The notes: generated by a model not told the origin, from the letters alone. DNA of 64,000 nt from Rhodoferax koreense (GCF_001955695.1 NZ_CP019236.1:5208001-5272000); one strand, 5' to 3'. Shown: positions 18,455 through 27,004, numbered from the stretch's first letter. Made by a program: numbers and translations.

Positions 18455-19131
18455 GGGGCGGGCGTCCCTGCTCCCCGTTCGGGCTGAGCCTGTCGAAGCC
18501 GCTTCAGGCGCTCAGGCCCTTCGACAAGCTCCGGGCGAACGGGAGAAAACGCATCGCCCCGCTCTTCCACCCCGTTTGTGCCGAGCCTGTCGAAGCGGGC
18601 TTCCTGTCCCACAGGTGCTTCGACAGGCTCAGCACGAACGGAAGGGGGCACCAGCTCAGCACGAACGGGCGAGGTCGCCATCAGCACGGCCGCACGCCGC
18701 ACCGCCTGCAGGATTTCCAGGTGCGTGCCGCAGCGGCACAGGTTGTGCGAGAGTTGCCGGCGGATTTCGTCCTCGGTCGGCGCCGGTGTGTGCCGCAGCA
18801 GCGAGACCGTCATCATCACCATGCCGTTCAGGCAGTAGCCGCATTGCGCGGCCTGGGTGTCGAGGAAGGCCTGCTGCACGGGATGCAGGCCGGCGGCCGT
18901 CTTCAGGCCTTCAAGCGTGGTGACGTCACGCCCGGCCATGCCGCGCGCGGGGATCACGCAGGCCCGCGCGGCGATGCCGTCAACGAGCACCGTGCACGCG
19001 CCGCATTCCCCCAGGCCACAGCCGTATTTCGGGCCGTTCAGCGCGAGATCGTTGCGCAGGAAGTGCAGCAGCGTGGCCTGGTCGGTGCCGCGGACGGTCT
19101 GGGTTTGTCCGTTGACGGTGAGCGGGAACAC
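18451..19131 (-). CDS. nicA: Nicotinate dehydrogenase subunit A, [2Fe-2S] protein with repeat-encoded tail
   Basis: Small iron-sulfur subunit that carries electrons from the molybdenum centre of NicB. The plant-type cluster ligands are C38, C43, C46 and C58. The second cluster uses C97, C100, C132 and C134 (QCGYCLNGM; LCRCGTH). The native family protein is ~157 aa and should end near residue 153 (RRAAVLMAT). Here a further ~73 residues (VRAELVPP...VRAEPVEA...VRPELVEGP...) are translated from a block of family B repeats and still end in the ATGA overlap with nicB. It starts 9 bp after the nicotinamidase gene. Confidence 0.9.
   Translation of the reverse strand: MFPLTVNGQTQTVRGTDQATLLHFLRNDLALNGPKYGCGLGECGACTVLVDGIAARACVIPARGMAGRDVTTLEGLKTAAGLHPVQQAFLDTQAAQCGYCLNGMVMMTVSLLRHTPAPTEDEIRRQLSHNLCRCGTHLEILQAVRRAAVLMATSPVRAELVPPSVRAEPVEAPVGQEARFDRLGTNGVEERGDAFSPVRPELVEGPERLKRLRQAQPERGAGTPAP
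18473..18670. repeat. Family B repeat cluster inside the nicA reading frame
   Basis: Five units are present: CGTTCGGGCTGAGCCTGTCG (18475 on), a diverged direct unit at about 18518-18543, a reverse unit at 18571-18596, TTCGACAGGCTCAGCACGAA (18619 on) and a truncated CTCAGCACGAACGGG at 18655-18669. Elsewhere such blocks lie between genes. Here the block is in frame and coding. Confidence 0.88.
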
Positions 19132-19140
19132 GGCCTGGGA

Positions 19141-19851
19141 TCAGCTCTCGATGTCGGCCGAATGGATGCGCTTGACCTTCTGCGCGGCCATCTGCTTCCA
19201 CGCCGCCGCCAGCGAGCCGTTGAGGTCGATGGCGCGCGTGGCATCCTCGACCACATAGACCTCGAAGCCGGCCTTGCGCGCGTCCATCGCCGTCCAGGCC
19301 ACGCAGAAATCGGTGGCCAGGCCGGTGACGAACACGGTCTTGATGCCGCGCGCCTTGAGGTAGCCGGCCAGGCCGGTGGCGGTCTTGTGGTCGGCTTCCT
19401 CGAAGGCGGAATAACTGTCCATGTCCTTGTGGAAGCCCTTGCGGATGATCAGCTGGGCCGTGGGCAGCTTCAGCGCCTGGCTGACCTCGGCGTCGGCCGT
19501 GCCCTGCACGCAGTGGTCGGGCCAGAGCACCTGGGTACCGTATTTGAGCTGGGTGGTTTCGAAAGGCTTTTTGCCGCTGTAGCTGCTGGCGAACGAGGCA
19601 TGGCCGGCGGTGTGCCAGTCCTGCGTGACGACGATGTTCTCGAAGGCCGGCGCGAGCCGGTTGATGACCGGGATCACCTCGGCGCCGCCCTTCACGGCGA
19701 GCGTGCCGCCCTCGAGGAAACAGTTCTGCACGTCGACGACGATCAGCGCGGCCGTGCCCGGCTTGATCTTGCCTGCGGCCGATGCGGCGAGGCCGGTGCC
19801 GCCGAAGAAGCCCAGGGCGGCGGTGGATTTCAACAGGGTTCTGCGTTGCAT
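19141..19851 (-). CDS. pncA: Nicotinamidase (PncA family) with Tat-like signal
   Basis: Deamidates nicotinamide to nicotinate, the substrate of NicAB encoded next to it. The active-site triad is D40 (VVDVQNCF), K138 (IIRKGFHKD) and C183 (TGLATDFCVAWTA). The metal ligands D78, H80 and H84 are in TQDWHTAGHASF. The N-terminus MQRRTLLKSTAALGFFGG has the twin-arginine pattern RRxLLK, a hydrophobic stretch and an AASA cleavage-like site, so export to the periplasm is predicted; most PncA proteins are cytoplasmic and lack this. The start at 19851 gives this signal; the frame is open further upstream only as overlap with livF. Confidence 0.88.
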   Translation of the reverse strand: MQRRTLLKSTAALGFFGGTGLAASAAGKIKPGTAALIVVDVQNCFLEGGTLAVKGGAEVIPVINRLAPAFENIVVTQDWHTAGHASFASSYSGKKPFETTQLKYGTQVLWPDHCVQGTADAEVSQALKLPTAQLIIRKGFHKDMDSYSAFEEADHKTATGLAGYLKARGIKTVFVTGLATDFCVAWTAMDARKAGFEVYVVEDATRAIDLNGSLAAAWKQMAAQKVKRIHSADIES

Positions 19852-19874
19852 GTCGTTCTCCGAAATGAGGGCGG

Positions 19875-20606
19875 TCAGACGCTCAGGTAGGCGCGGCGCA
19901 CTTCGTCGTTCGCCGCGAGTTCGGCCATCGTGGCCTGGTACCGGATCTGGCCTTTTTCGAGCACGTAGGCGCGGTCGGAAACCAGTTCGGCGAAGTGCAT
20001 GTTCTGCTCGGACAGCAGGATGCTCACGCCCTGCGCCTTGAGTTCCAGGATCATGTTGGCCATCTGCTCCACGATCACCGGCGCCACGCCTTCGCTCGGC
20101 TCGTCGAGCAGCACCAGGTAGGGGTTGCCCATCAGCGTGCGCGCCACGGTCAGCATCTGCTGCTCGCCGCCGCTCATGCGGCCACCGGGGCGGTTGGGCA
20201 TCTCGCCAAGGTTGGGGAACAGCGCGAACAACCGCTCGGGCGTCCACACCGGCGCGGCCGTGCCGTCGGACCATTGGCGCGGCGGCTGCTTGCCGACCTC
20301 GAGGTTCTCCAGCACGGTGAGGTCGGTGAACACGCGCCGGTCTTCGGGCACGAAGCCCAGGCCGAGGCGCGCCGCCACATGCGGCTCGCTCTTCGAGATG
20401 TCCTGGCCCAGGAAGTGGATCGCGCCGCGGCGCTTGGCGAGCATGCCGATCAGCGCCTTGAGCGTGGTGGACTTGCCCGCGCCGTTGCGGCCCATCAGCG
20501 CCACCACTTCGCCACGCCGCACGCTCAGGTCCACGTCGTACAGGATCTGGGCGGCGCCGTACCAGGCTTCCAGGCCCTTGGCCTCCAACAGCATCTGCGC
20601 GCTCAT
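19875..20606 (-). CDS. livF: Branched-chain-type ABC importer ATPase LivF
   Basis: A 243-aa ATPase of the HAAT family: Walker A GRNGAGKSTT, signature MSGGEQQML, Walker B YLVLLDEPSEG and H-loop region ILLSEQNMHFA. It pairs with LivG to power import through the LivH-LivM fusion. The start overlaps the livG stop by 4 bp. The catabolic neighbours suggest nicotinate, nicotinamide or a related compound as ligand rather than leucine. Confidence 0.93.
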   Translation of the reverse strand: MSAQMLLEAKGLEAWYGAAQILYDVDLSVRRGEVVALMGRNGAGKSTTLKALIGMLAKRRGAIHFLGQDISKSEPHVAARLGLGFVPEDRRVFTDLTVLENLEVGKQPPRQWSDGTAAPVWTPERLFALFPNLGEMPNRPGGRMSGGEQQMLTVARTLMGNPYLVLLDEPSEGVAPVIVEQMANMILELKAQGVSILLSEQNMHFAELVSDRAYVLEKGQIRYQATMAELAANDEVRRAYLSV

Positions 20607-21400
20607 GCGGCGGCCCCCACGTGAAGGGCCGCGGCCTTCTCGGCGATCTTCTCGAAGGTTTTTCCGCTGCCGAAATACACCTCCTGCACCTTGGGGTGGT
20701 CGCGGATCTCGAGCGGCTTGCCCTGTGCGATGAGCCGGCCGCGCGCCAGCACGATCATGCGGTCGGCATAGGCGAAAACCACGTCCATGCTGTGTTCGGT
20801 GAAGAGCACGGCCATGCCGCGGTCGATCACCAGTTGTTTGGTCAGGGCCATGAGGGCGTTGCGTTCCTTGGGCGCCATGCCGGCCGTGGGTTCGTCCATC
20901 AGCAGGAGCTTCGGGCTGTTGGCCATGGCGATGGCGAGTTCGACGCGTTTCACGTCGCCGTAGGCGAGTTCGCTGCAGGGCCGGTCGGCCTGGGCCCTCA
21001 TGCCGACCTGCTCGAGCAAGGCCAATGCTTCGTCACGTTTGTGGTCGGAAGCCCGGCGCCACATCGAGAACAGCCGGCCGTCGTGCGAGAGCAGCGCCAT
21101 CTGCACGTTTTCCACCACGGTGAGCGAGGCGAAGGTTTCTGCGATCTGGAAGGTGCGGCCCACGCCCATGCGCCAGATCGCGCGCGGCTTCCTGCCCACA
21201 AGTTCCTGGCCGTCGAAGACGATGGAACCCTGGTCGGCCCGGAGCTGGCCGTTGACCATGTTGAAGGTGGTGGACTTGCCCGCGCCGTTGGGCCCGATCA
21301 ACGCCAGCAGTTCGCCGGCTTTGAGTTCGAAACTGATGCCGTCCACGGCCTTCACGCCGCCGAAGGACTTGCCGAGGTTGTTGACTTTGAGAAGGCTCAT
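20603..21400 (-). CDS. livG: Branched-chain-type ABC importer ATPase LivG
   Basis: A 265-aa ATPase with Walker A GPNGAGKSTTFNMVNG, an unusual signature position (CSELAYGDVKRVELAIAMA, where LSYG is usual in LivG) and Walker B LLLMDEPTAGMAPKE. The C-terminal tail carries the LivG-type IRDHPKVQEVYFG motif. It overlaps the permease gene by 4 bp. Confidence 0.93.
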   Translation of the reverse strand: MSLLKVNNLGKSFGGVKAVDGISFELKAGELLALIGPNGAGKSTTFNMVNGQLRADQGSIVFDGQELVGRKPRAIWRMGVGRTFQIAETFASLTVVENVQMALLSHDGRLFSMWRRASDHKRDEALALLEQVGMRAQADRPCSELAYGDVKRVELAIAMANSPKLLLMDEPTAGMAPKERNALMALTKQLVIDRGMAVLFTEHSMDVVFAYADRMIVLARGRLIAQGKPLEIRDHPKVQEVYFGSGKTFEKIAEKAAALHVGAAA

Positions 21401-23307
21401 GCTTTGACCGCCTCAACCTTGACGGGCGCACGCCGCAGCTTGTCCGAGAGTTGTTTGGCAAAGCCCGCGATGCCTTGCGGGAACAGCAGCACCAGCAGCA
21501 GGATGATGCCGCCCAGCATCGCCCGCCAGTAGTCGGTGTTGCGCGCCACGGTGTCGTGCAGCCAGGTGAAGGTGACCGCGCCGACCACCGGGCCGGCCAG
21601 GGTCTGCACACCGCCGAGCAGGACCATCACCAGGCCGTCGACCGACTTGCCCACGCTCATGGTCTCGGGCGAGATGCTGCCCTTGGAAAACGCGTAGAGC
21701 GAGCCCGCGAGGCCGGCCACTGCGCCGGCGATGATGAAGGCCACCCACTGCATGCGCTTGACGTCGATGCCGATGGCGTCGGCGCGCAGCACCGAGTCGC
21801 GGCCCGCGCGCAGGGCATAACCGAAAGGCGAGAACAACACCCGGCGCAGCCACCACACACCGGCGGCCACCAGCGCCAGCGTGAGCCAGTAGTAGATGCG
21901 CTTGTCGGCCAGCCATTCGGCCGGCCACACGCCGGTGAGGCCATTGCTGCCGCCGGTGAACGCATCCCACTGGTAGGTGACGGCCCAGGTGATCTGTGCG
22001 AAGGCCAAAGTGAGCATGGCCAGGTACACGCCCGACAGCCGCACCGCGAACCAGCCGAAGACGAAGGCGCCGAGGCCGGCCACGAACGGCGCCAGCACCA
22101 GGGCGAGCTCCATCGGCAGGCCGCTGGCGCGCACCAGCAAGGCCGCGCCGTAGGCACCGAGGCCGAAGTAGGCCGCATGGCCGAACGAATGCATGCCGGC
22201 CGGCCCCATGATGAAGTGCAGGCTCGCGGCGAACAGCGCGGCGATCAGCAGGTCGATCATCAGCACCATGGTGTAGGGTGCGTCGGCGGTGAGCAGCGGC
22301 ATGGCGGCCAGCACCAGGCCGAAGATGGCGGCGGCAACCACATAGGTTTTGCTCGCGCGGCGCAGCGGCTCTTCCTGCATGCCCACATAACGGCTCGGCG
22401 CCTGCGGCCGGCCGAACAGGCCCCAGGGGCGCCACACCAGCACCACGGCCATCACCAGGAAGTCGACCACGAGGGTGAGCTTGGAAAACGAGATGCTGTA
22501 GCCGAAGATCTCGACCACACCGAGCCAGATGCACACGGCCTTGATCTCGGCGATCAGCAGCGCGGCCGCATAGGCCCCGGGGATCGAGCCCATGCCCCCG
22601 ACCACCACCACCACGAAGGCCGAGCCGATGGTGTTGAGGTCCAGTTCCAGCGTGGCCGGCTCGCGCGGCAACTGCAGCGCGCCGCCCAGGCCGGCGAGCA
22701 AGGCGCCGAGGGCGAACACGGCGGTGAACAGCCAGGCCTGGTTGATGCCGAGCGCGCTCACCATCTCGCGGTCCTGCGTGGCCGCGCGCACCAGGGTGCC
22801 GAAACGCGTGCGCGTGAGCAGCAGCCACACCAGCCCGAGCACGATGGGGCCGACGACGATCAGGAACAGGTCGTAACTCGGGAACTGCCGGCCGAGGATC
22901 ATCACCGAACCCGACAGACCGGGGGCACGCGGGCCGAGCAGTTCATCGGGGCCCCAGAGCCAGAGCACGGCATCCTTGATGACCAGCACCAGGGCGAAGG
23001 TGGCGAGCAACTGGAACAGCTCGGGCGCCTTGTAGATGCGGCGCAGCAACACCACCTCGATCAGCGCGCCAAGCACCCCCACGGCCAGTGCCGCCAGGAT
23101 CAACGCCGGCCAGAAGCCCAGCCCAGCCCCGAGCTTCTCGACCAGGGTGTAGGCGAGGTAGATACCCACCATGAAGAAGGAGCCGTGCGCGAAGTTGACG
23201 ATGCGCGTCACGCCGAAGATCAGCGACAGGCCGGCCGCCACGAAGAACAGCGAGGAAGCGCCCGCCAGCCCGTTGAGCAGTTGGACGATGAAACCCGAGA
23301 AACTCAT
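21397..23307 (-). CDS. LivH-LivM fused ABC permease
   Basis: A single 636-residue inner-membrane protein joins the two permeases that are usually separate. Residues ~1-300 are LivH (SLIFGVTRIVNFAHGSFFMVGIY; the GGMGSIPGAYAAALLI coupling loop). Residues ~325-620 are LivM (GPAGMHSFGHAAYFGLGAYGAALL; ALRAGRDSVLRADAIGIDVKRM; GGVQTLAGPVVGA). About 16-18 transmembrane segments are evident. The fusion is seamless, with no stop or frameshift. It overlaps livG by 4 bp. Upstream, ~200 bp of repeats separate it from livK. Confidence 0.92.
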   Translation of the reverse strand: MSFSGFIVQLLNGLAGASSLFFVAAGLSLIFGVTRIVNFAHGSFFMVGIYLAYTLVEKLGAGLGFWPALILAALAVGVLGALIEVVLLRRIYKAPELFQLLATFALVLVIKDAVLWLWGPDELLGPRAPGLSGSVMILGRQFPSYDLFLIVVGPIVLGLVWLLLTRTRFGTLVRAATQDREMVSALGINQAWLFTAVFALGALLAGLGGALQLPREPATLELDLNTIGSAFVVVVVGGMGSIPGAYAAALLIAEIKAVCIWLGVVEIFGYSISFSKLTLVVDFLVMAVVLVWRPWGLFGRPQAPSRYVGMQEEPLRRASKTYVVAAAIFGLVLAAMPLLTADAPYTMVLMIDLLIAALFAASLHFIMGPAGMHSFGHAAYFGLGAYGAALLVRASGLPMELALVLAPFVAGLGAFVFGWFAVRLSGVYLAMLTLAFAQITWAVTYQWDAFTGGSNGLTGVWPAEWLADKRIYYWLTLALVAAGVWWLRRVLFSPFGYALRAGRDSVLRADAIGIDVKRMQWVAFIIAGAVAGLAGSLYAFSKGSISPETMSVGKSVDGLVMVLLGGVQTLAGPVVGAVTFTWLHDTVARNTDYWRAMLGGIILLLVLLFPQGIAGFAKQLSDKLRRAPVKVEAVKA

Positions 23308-23343
23308 CTAGCGAGACTTCCAAAATTGATGGCGCGCTGTGTC

Positions 23344-23501
23344 CGTTCGGGCTGCGCCCGTCGATGCCCCTGCCTACCGATGAAACACTTCGACAGGCTC
23401 AGTGCGAACGGGAGGGAATCGGCGTTCGTGCTGAGCTTGTCGAAGCCTGCCCACCTCATACATGCACTTCGACAAGCTCAGTGCGAACGGAGGTGGGAGT
23501 G
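23344..23501. repeat. Family B repeat cluster between livK and the permease gene
   Basis: Units occur at about 23344-23366 (reverse, diverged), 23387-23411, 23423-23447 (reverse) and 23466-23491, in alternating orientation so that strong hairpins can form in the transcript. The block occupies almost all of the 204-bp gap inside the transport operon and could attenuate or stabilise segments of the mRNA. Confidence 0.83.
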
Positions 23502-23511
23502 ACATGCATCG

Positions 23512-24708
23512 TCAATCCTTCGCTCGGGCCTTGGCTACTTCCGCCGCCGGCGGCTGGAACTTGGCGCCATCGAAATACGTGTAGTCGACCATCACACCCT
23601 TGCCGCCTTCGTTCTTCGTCTTTCCGACGAAGGCGCCCATGGTCGACTGGTGGTCTTCGGGGCGGAAGCTGATCTTGCCGAACGGCGTGTCGACCGGCAG
23701 GCCCTTGAAGGCCTCGACGAGCTTGGCGCTTTCAAGGCTCTTGGCCTTGGCGATGCCGGCGGCCGCAGCCTTGATCATGGTGTAGCCGACCACCGAGCCC
23801 AGGCGCGGATAGTCCTTGTACTTGTCGTGGTAGGCCAGGAAGAAAGCCTTGTGTTCCGGCGTCTGGATGCCGTACCACGGGTAGCCGGTGACGATCCAGC
23901 CGTTCGGCGTTTCGTCCTTCAGCGGATCGAGGTATTCGGGCTCGCCGGTCAGCACGCTCACCACCTCGCGGTCCTTGAACAGGCCGCGGGTATTGCCTTC
24001 GCGCACGAACTTCGACAGGTCGGCACCGAACAGGACGTTGAAGATCGCGTCGGGCTTGGCGTCGGCCAGGGCCTGCGCCACGCTGCCGGCGTCGATCTTG
24101 CCCAGCGGCGTGGCCTGCTCGCCGACGAATTCCACGTCGGGCTGCGCGGCCTTCAGCAAGCCCTTGAACGCGGCCACGGCGGACTGGCCGTATTCGTAGT
24201 TGGGGTAGACGAAAGCCCAGCGCTTCTTCTTGAGCTTGACAGCTTCGGGCACCAGCATCGCGGCCTGCATGTAGGTGCCCGGGCGCAGGCGGAAGGTGTA
24301 CTGGTTGCCGCCCTGCCAGGTCATCTTGTCGGTGAGTGGCTCGCCGGCCAGGAAGAAGAATTTCTTCTGCTTGGCGAAGTCGGCCACGGCCAGGCCGGTG
24401 TTCGACAGGAAGGTGCCGGTGAGGATGTCGATCTTCTCGCGCGAGACCAGTTCCTCGGCCACGCGCACCGCATCGCCGGGGTTGGCGTTGTCGTCGCGGG
24501 TGATGAGCTCGAGCTTCTTGCCGAGCACGCCACCCTTGGCGTTGATTTCGTCCACGGCGAGTTCCATGCCCTTCTTGTAGGGCTCGAGGAAGGCCGGCTG
24601 CGCCTTCCAGCTGTTGACCTCGCCGATCTTGATCACGCCCTGGGCATGGGCCGCGGGCCAGAACGCCAGCGCGGCGGCGGTATAGAACAGGGGACGCAAC
24701 AACTTCAT
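23512..24708 (-). CDS. Branched-chain-type periplasmic substrate-binding protein (LivK family)
   Basis: A 398-aa secreted binding protein of the Leu/Ile/Val receptor fold. The Sec signal MKLLRPLFYTAAALAFWPAAHAQ ends in an AHA-Q site. The mature part has VIKIGEVNSWKAQPAFLEPYKKGMELAVDEINAKGGVLGKKLELITRDD, typical of type I periplasmic binding proteins. The start at 24708 gives the signal peptide. The ligand is unknown; gene context points to a pyridine carboxylate or its amide. Confidence 0.9.
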   Translation of the reverse strand: MKLLRPLFYTAAALAFWPAAHAQGVIKIGEVNSWKAQPAFLEPYKKGMELAVDEINAKGGVLGKKLELITRDDNANPGDAVRVAEELVSREKIDILTGTFLSNTGLAVADFAKQKKFFFLAGEPLTDKMTWQGGNQYTFRLRPGTYMQAAMLVPEAVKLKKKRWAFVYPNYEYGQSAVAAFKGLLKAAQPDVEFVGEQATPLGKIDAGSVAQALADAKPDAIFNVLFGADLSKFVREGNTRGLFKDREVVSVLTGEPEYLDPLKDETPNGWIVTGYPWYGIQTPEHKAFFLAYHDKYKDYPRLGSVVGYTMIKAAAAGIAKAKSLESAKLVEAFKGLPVDTPFGKISFRPEDHQSTMGAFVGKTKNEGGKGVMVDYTYFDGAKFQPPAAEVAKARAKD

Positions 24709-24767
24709 GGCAAAACTCCTGGAAGGTTCAAAAAGATCCGGAAACGGGTGAAGGCAAAGGCAGGAGA

Positions 24768-25352
24768 CTACCGCAGTCCGTCCTGGCCCACGATCTCCGA
24801 AGCCTGCAGTCCGCCGATGCGCGCCAGCGGCCGGCCGCTGGCGGTGACCACCACGGCCACCACGATCTCGCGGGCGCGCGGCGCATCGGCCACGCGGGCT
24901 TCCATGGCGTCGAAATGGCTGCGGACATAGGCCGCGTCCTTGTGGCCCAGCGGCACGTCGATGGCCGTGCCCAGCCCGCCGAGCTTCTTGGCCGAAGGCA
25001 CGAGGGCCGCGCCCTTCTCCACCGCCTGGCGCAGCGGCGCACCGAGCTTGGGATGCAGGATGGCCGCGGCGTGTTCCAGCTCGCCCGCTTCGCCGACGAT
25101 GGCCGCCTTGCCGTAGCTGTGCGCGGCGCCGGGCGCGATGCCCAGCGCCTTCACGCATTTCTCGCCCAGCAGGCCGCCGAGTTCCTCGCCGATGGCCACC
25201 AGCTGGTCGAGGTTTTCGGAATAACTGCCGGCATAGGGGTTGTCGATCACGGCCATGGCCAGCGCGCGGCGCGTGGGCGGATTCACGGCCTGGCCCATTT
25301 CGATCAGGACCTCATCGACCTGGACGATGATTTTGCGGATGTTGGCAAGCAT
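24768..25352 (-). CDS. DUF1185 protein, first paralogue
   Basis: A 194-residue protein of the DUF1185 ('amino acid synthesis') family, whose biochemical role is unknown. Motifs shared with the next gene are NPYAGSY, the GxAHSYGKAAIVGEAGELEHAAA stretch, GTAIDVPLGHKDAAYVRSHFDAMEARV and the C-terminal GGL..EG-like ending. It is cytoplasmic by appearance. It lies 27 bp after its paralogue and 59 bp before livK in the nicotinate operon, so a catabolic step after ring opening is plausible. Confidence 0.85.
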   Translation of the reverse strand: MLANIRKIIVQVDEVLIEMGQAVNPPTRRALAMAVIDNPYAGSYSENLDQLVAIGEELGGLLGEKCVKALGIAPGAAHSYGKAAIVGEAGELEHAAAILHPKLGAPLRQAVEKGAALVPSAKKLGGLGTAIDVPLGHKDAAYVRSHFDAMEARVADAPRAREIVVAVVVTASGRPLARIGGLQASEIVGQDGLR

Positions 25353-25379
25353 GGTTGTCTCTTGAAATGATGGTTGGAT

Positions 25380-26021
25380 TCAGCGCAGGCCGTCCCACTT
25401 CGTGATGCCTTCGGGCTCCAGCCCACCGACACGCGAATGCACACGTGCACCCGAGGCCATGGTCAGGATGTAGACGATCTCGTCGGCGGCCGGCGCGCCC
25501 GGCACGCGCACCTCGATCGCGTCGAAATGGCTGCGCACGTAGCTTGCGTTGATGTGGGTCAGCGGCACGTCGAGCGCGGTGCCGGGGCCGCCGACCTTCT
25601 TGGTCGAGGGCACGATGGACAAGCCATTGCCTGGTTGGCCGGTCTTGTCCTCGGCCTTGCCCGCCTTGTAGGCGTTGCGGTCACCCTTCCAGCCCAGCAG
25701 TTCACGCATCGCATAACCCCCCGGCACATGCCATAAGGCGCCGTGCTCCAGCTCGCCTGCGGCACCGACGATGGCGCCCTTGCCGTAGCTGGCGATGCGC
25801 TCGACCGGCAGCTGCATGGCGGCCAGCAGCCGGCGCGCCATGTCGATGCCCACGGGTTGCAGCGCGTCCATCATCGGCAGGATGTCGGGCTCGTAGCGAC
25901 CGGCGAACGGATTGGTCAGCACCGCGCCGATGGCGCCGCGCACCAGCGGCACGGCGGCGACCGGGCCGAATTCGTGGTTGATTTCTTCCACGTGGGTGAA
26001 GATGCGGCGGATGGTGATCAT
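25380..26021 (-). CDS. DUF1185 protein, second paralogue
   Basis: A 213-residue DUF1185 member starting MITIRRIFTHVEEINHEFGP. It shares NPFAGRY, SYGKGAIVGAAGELEHGAL and NASYVRSHFDAIEVRV with its neighbour, and has an extra ~20-residue insert (GDRNAYKAGKAEDKTGQPGN) before the conserved VPSTKKVGGPGTALDVPL stretch. Two unequal paralogues side by side suggest a hetero-oligomer or two consecutive reactions. The start at 26021 is 25 bp after the UPF0280 stop; the open frame further upstream is only overlap. Confidence 0.85.
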   Translation of the reverse strand: MITIRRIFTHVEEINHEFGPVAAVPLVRGAIGAVLTNPFAGRYEPDILPMMDALQPVGIDMARRLLAAMQLPVERIASYGKGAIVGAAGELEHGALWHVPGGYAMRELLGWKGDRNAYKAGKAEDKTGQPGNGLSIVPSTKKVGGPGTALDVPLTHINASYVRSHFDAIEVRVPGAPAADEIVYILTMASGARVHSRVGGLEPEGITKWDGLR

Positions 26022-26046
26022 GGGGTGGCAGGCTCTCTGAATTTCA

Positions 26047-26994
26047 TTAAGCAAATACTGAACCAAGTTGCGGGGGTCCAGGCCGAGTATCGGCGGATGG
26101 CGGCATCCCCGGACTGCGGGTTTGCGCCCATTGCCCCTGGCAGACCAGGGTGGCGGACCACAACAGCCCGGCCTGCTGCAGCGCCTCCGCCCTGGCCAGG
26201 CCCGCGGCCAGCGCTTCGCGCACCAGCGCCTCGGGCAAGGGCGGCACCTGGACGGTGACGGGGATGTCGCCAAGGTCGGTATCGTCCTTGAGCGTGTTGG
26301 CGGGACGCCTTTCGATGCCGGGATGCGGCACGTCGACCGCATTGGCCACCACCGTGGCGGCGGCGTCGGCCTCGGCCGCCGTGGCGGCCAGGATGGTCAC
26401 GCTGTCGGCGATGCCGAGCGAGAAACTGCGACCACGCCAGCCGCTGGTGGCCACGCCGCGCGCGGGCGACTCGTAGGCGAGTTCGCACTGCGCGTCGGTG
26501 CGCAGGCCCTGCGGCGTTTCGGCCGCCTCGGCCATGGCCGGCCCCCAGCGCGCCAGGTCGGCGAACAGCCCGATGCGCACCGACTGGCCCGGCGTGAGGT
26601 AGACGGCGATGTCGCCGCCGTTGTTGACCCAGGCACGGCCTACGCCGGGCCGGTGGTAGCAGGCGATGAGCTCCTGCGCCACGGCGCCGGCCACGGCGGC
26701 CATCGGCGTGATGAACTCGGCGCGGTAAGGCGCACAGGCGGCCCACATGCGCCGCGCCACTCGGCCGTCCAGGCGCGCACCGGCCGGGGGCAAGGGCCCG
26801 GTGGGCGGCAACGGCAGGCGCAGCGCCCGGAGTTCGGCCACCAACTCCGGCAGCAGGGTGTAGAACCGTTGCCAGGCGGCCTCGTGTGCGAGCTGTACGG
26901 CCAGCGATTCGCCCTCGGCGCCGATCACAATGTCCATCGGACCGTTCTGAAAGTGCCATCGCCCGTCGGGCAGTCGCGCGCGTTGAGCTTTCAT
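26047..26994 (-). CDS. UPF0280 protein, ApbE (flavin transferase) superfamily
   Basis: A 315-residue member of COG2122. It has ApbE-like landmarks: AGAVAQELI near 103-110, NNGGDIAVYL at 124-133, GVATSGWRGRSFSLGIADSVTILA at 180-203. ApbE proteins transfer FMN from FAD to a Thr of target proteins. The gene is 10 bp after hnr. The reductase of Eubacterium barkeri is known to hold a covalently bound flavin, so a role in maturing Hnr is a reasonable inference. No signal peptide is seen, unlike classical periplasmic ApbE, which fits a cytoplasmic target. Confidence 0.8.
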   Translation of the reverse strand: MKAQRARLPDGRWHFQNGPMDIVIGAEGESLAVQLAHEAAWQRFYTLLPELVAELRALRLPLPPTGPLPPAGARLDGRVARRMWAACAPYRAEFITPMAAVAGAVAQELIACYHRPGVGRAWVNNGGDIAVYLTPGQSVRIGLFADLARWGPAMAEAAETPQGLRTDAQCELAYESPARGVATSGWRGRSFSLGIADSVTILAATAAEADAAATVVANAVDVPHPGIERRPANTLKDDTDLGDIPVTVQVPPLPEALVREALAAGLARAEALQQAGLLWSATLVCQGQWAQTRSPGMPPSADTRPGPPQLGSVFA

Positions 26995-27004
26995 GGCCCG
27001 GATC

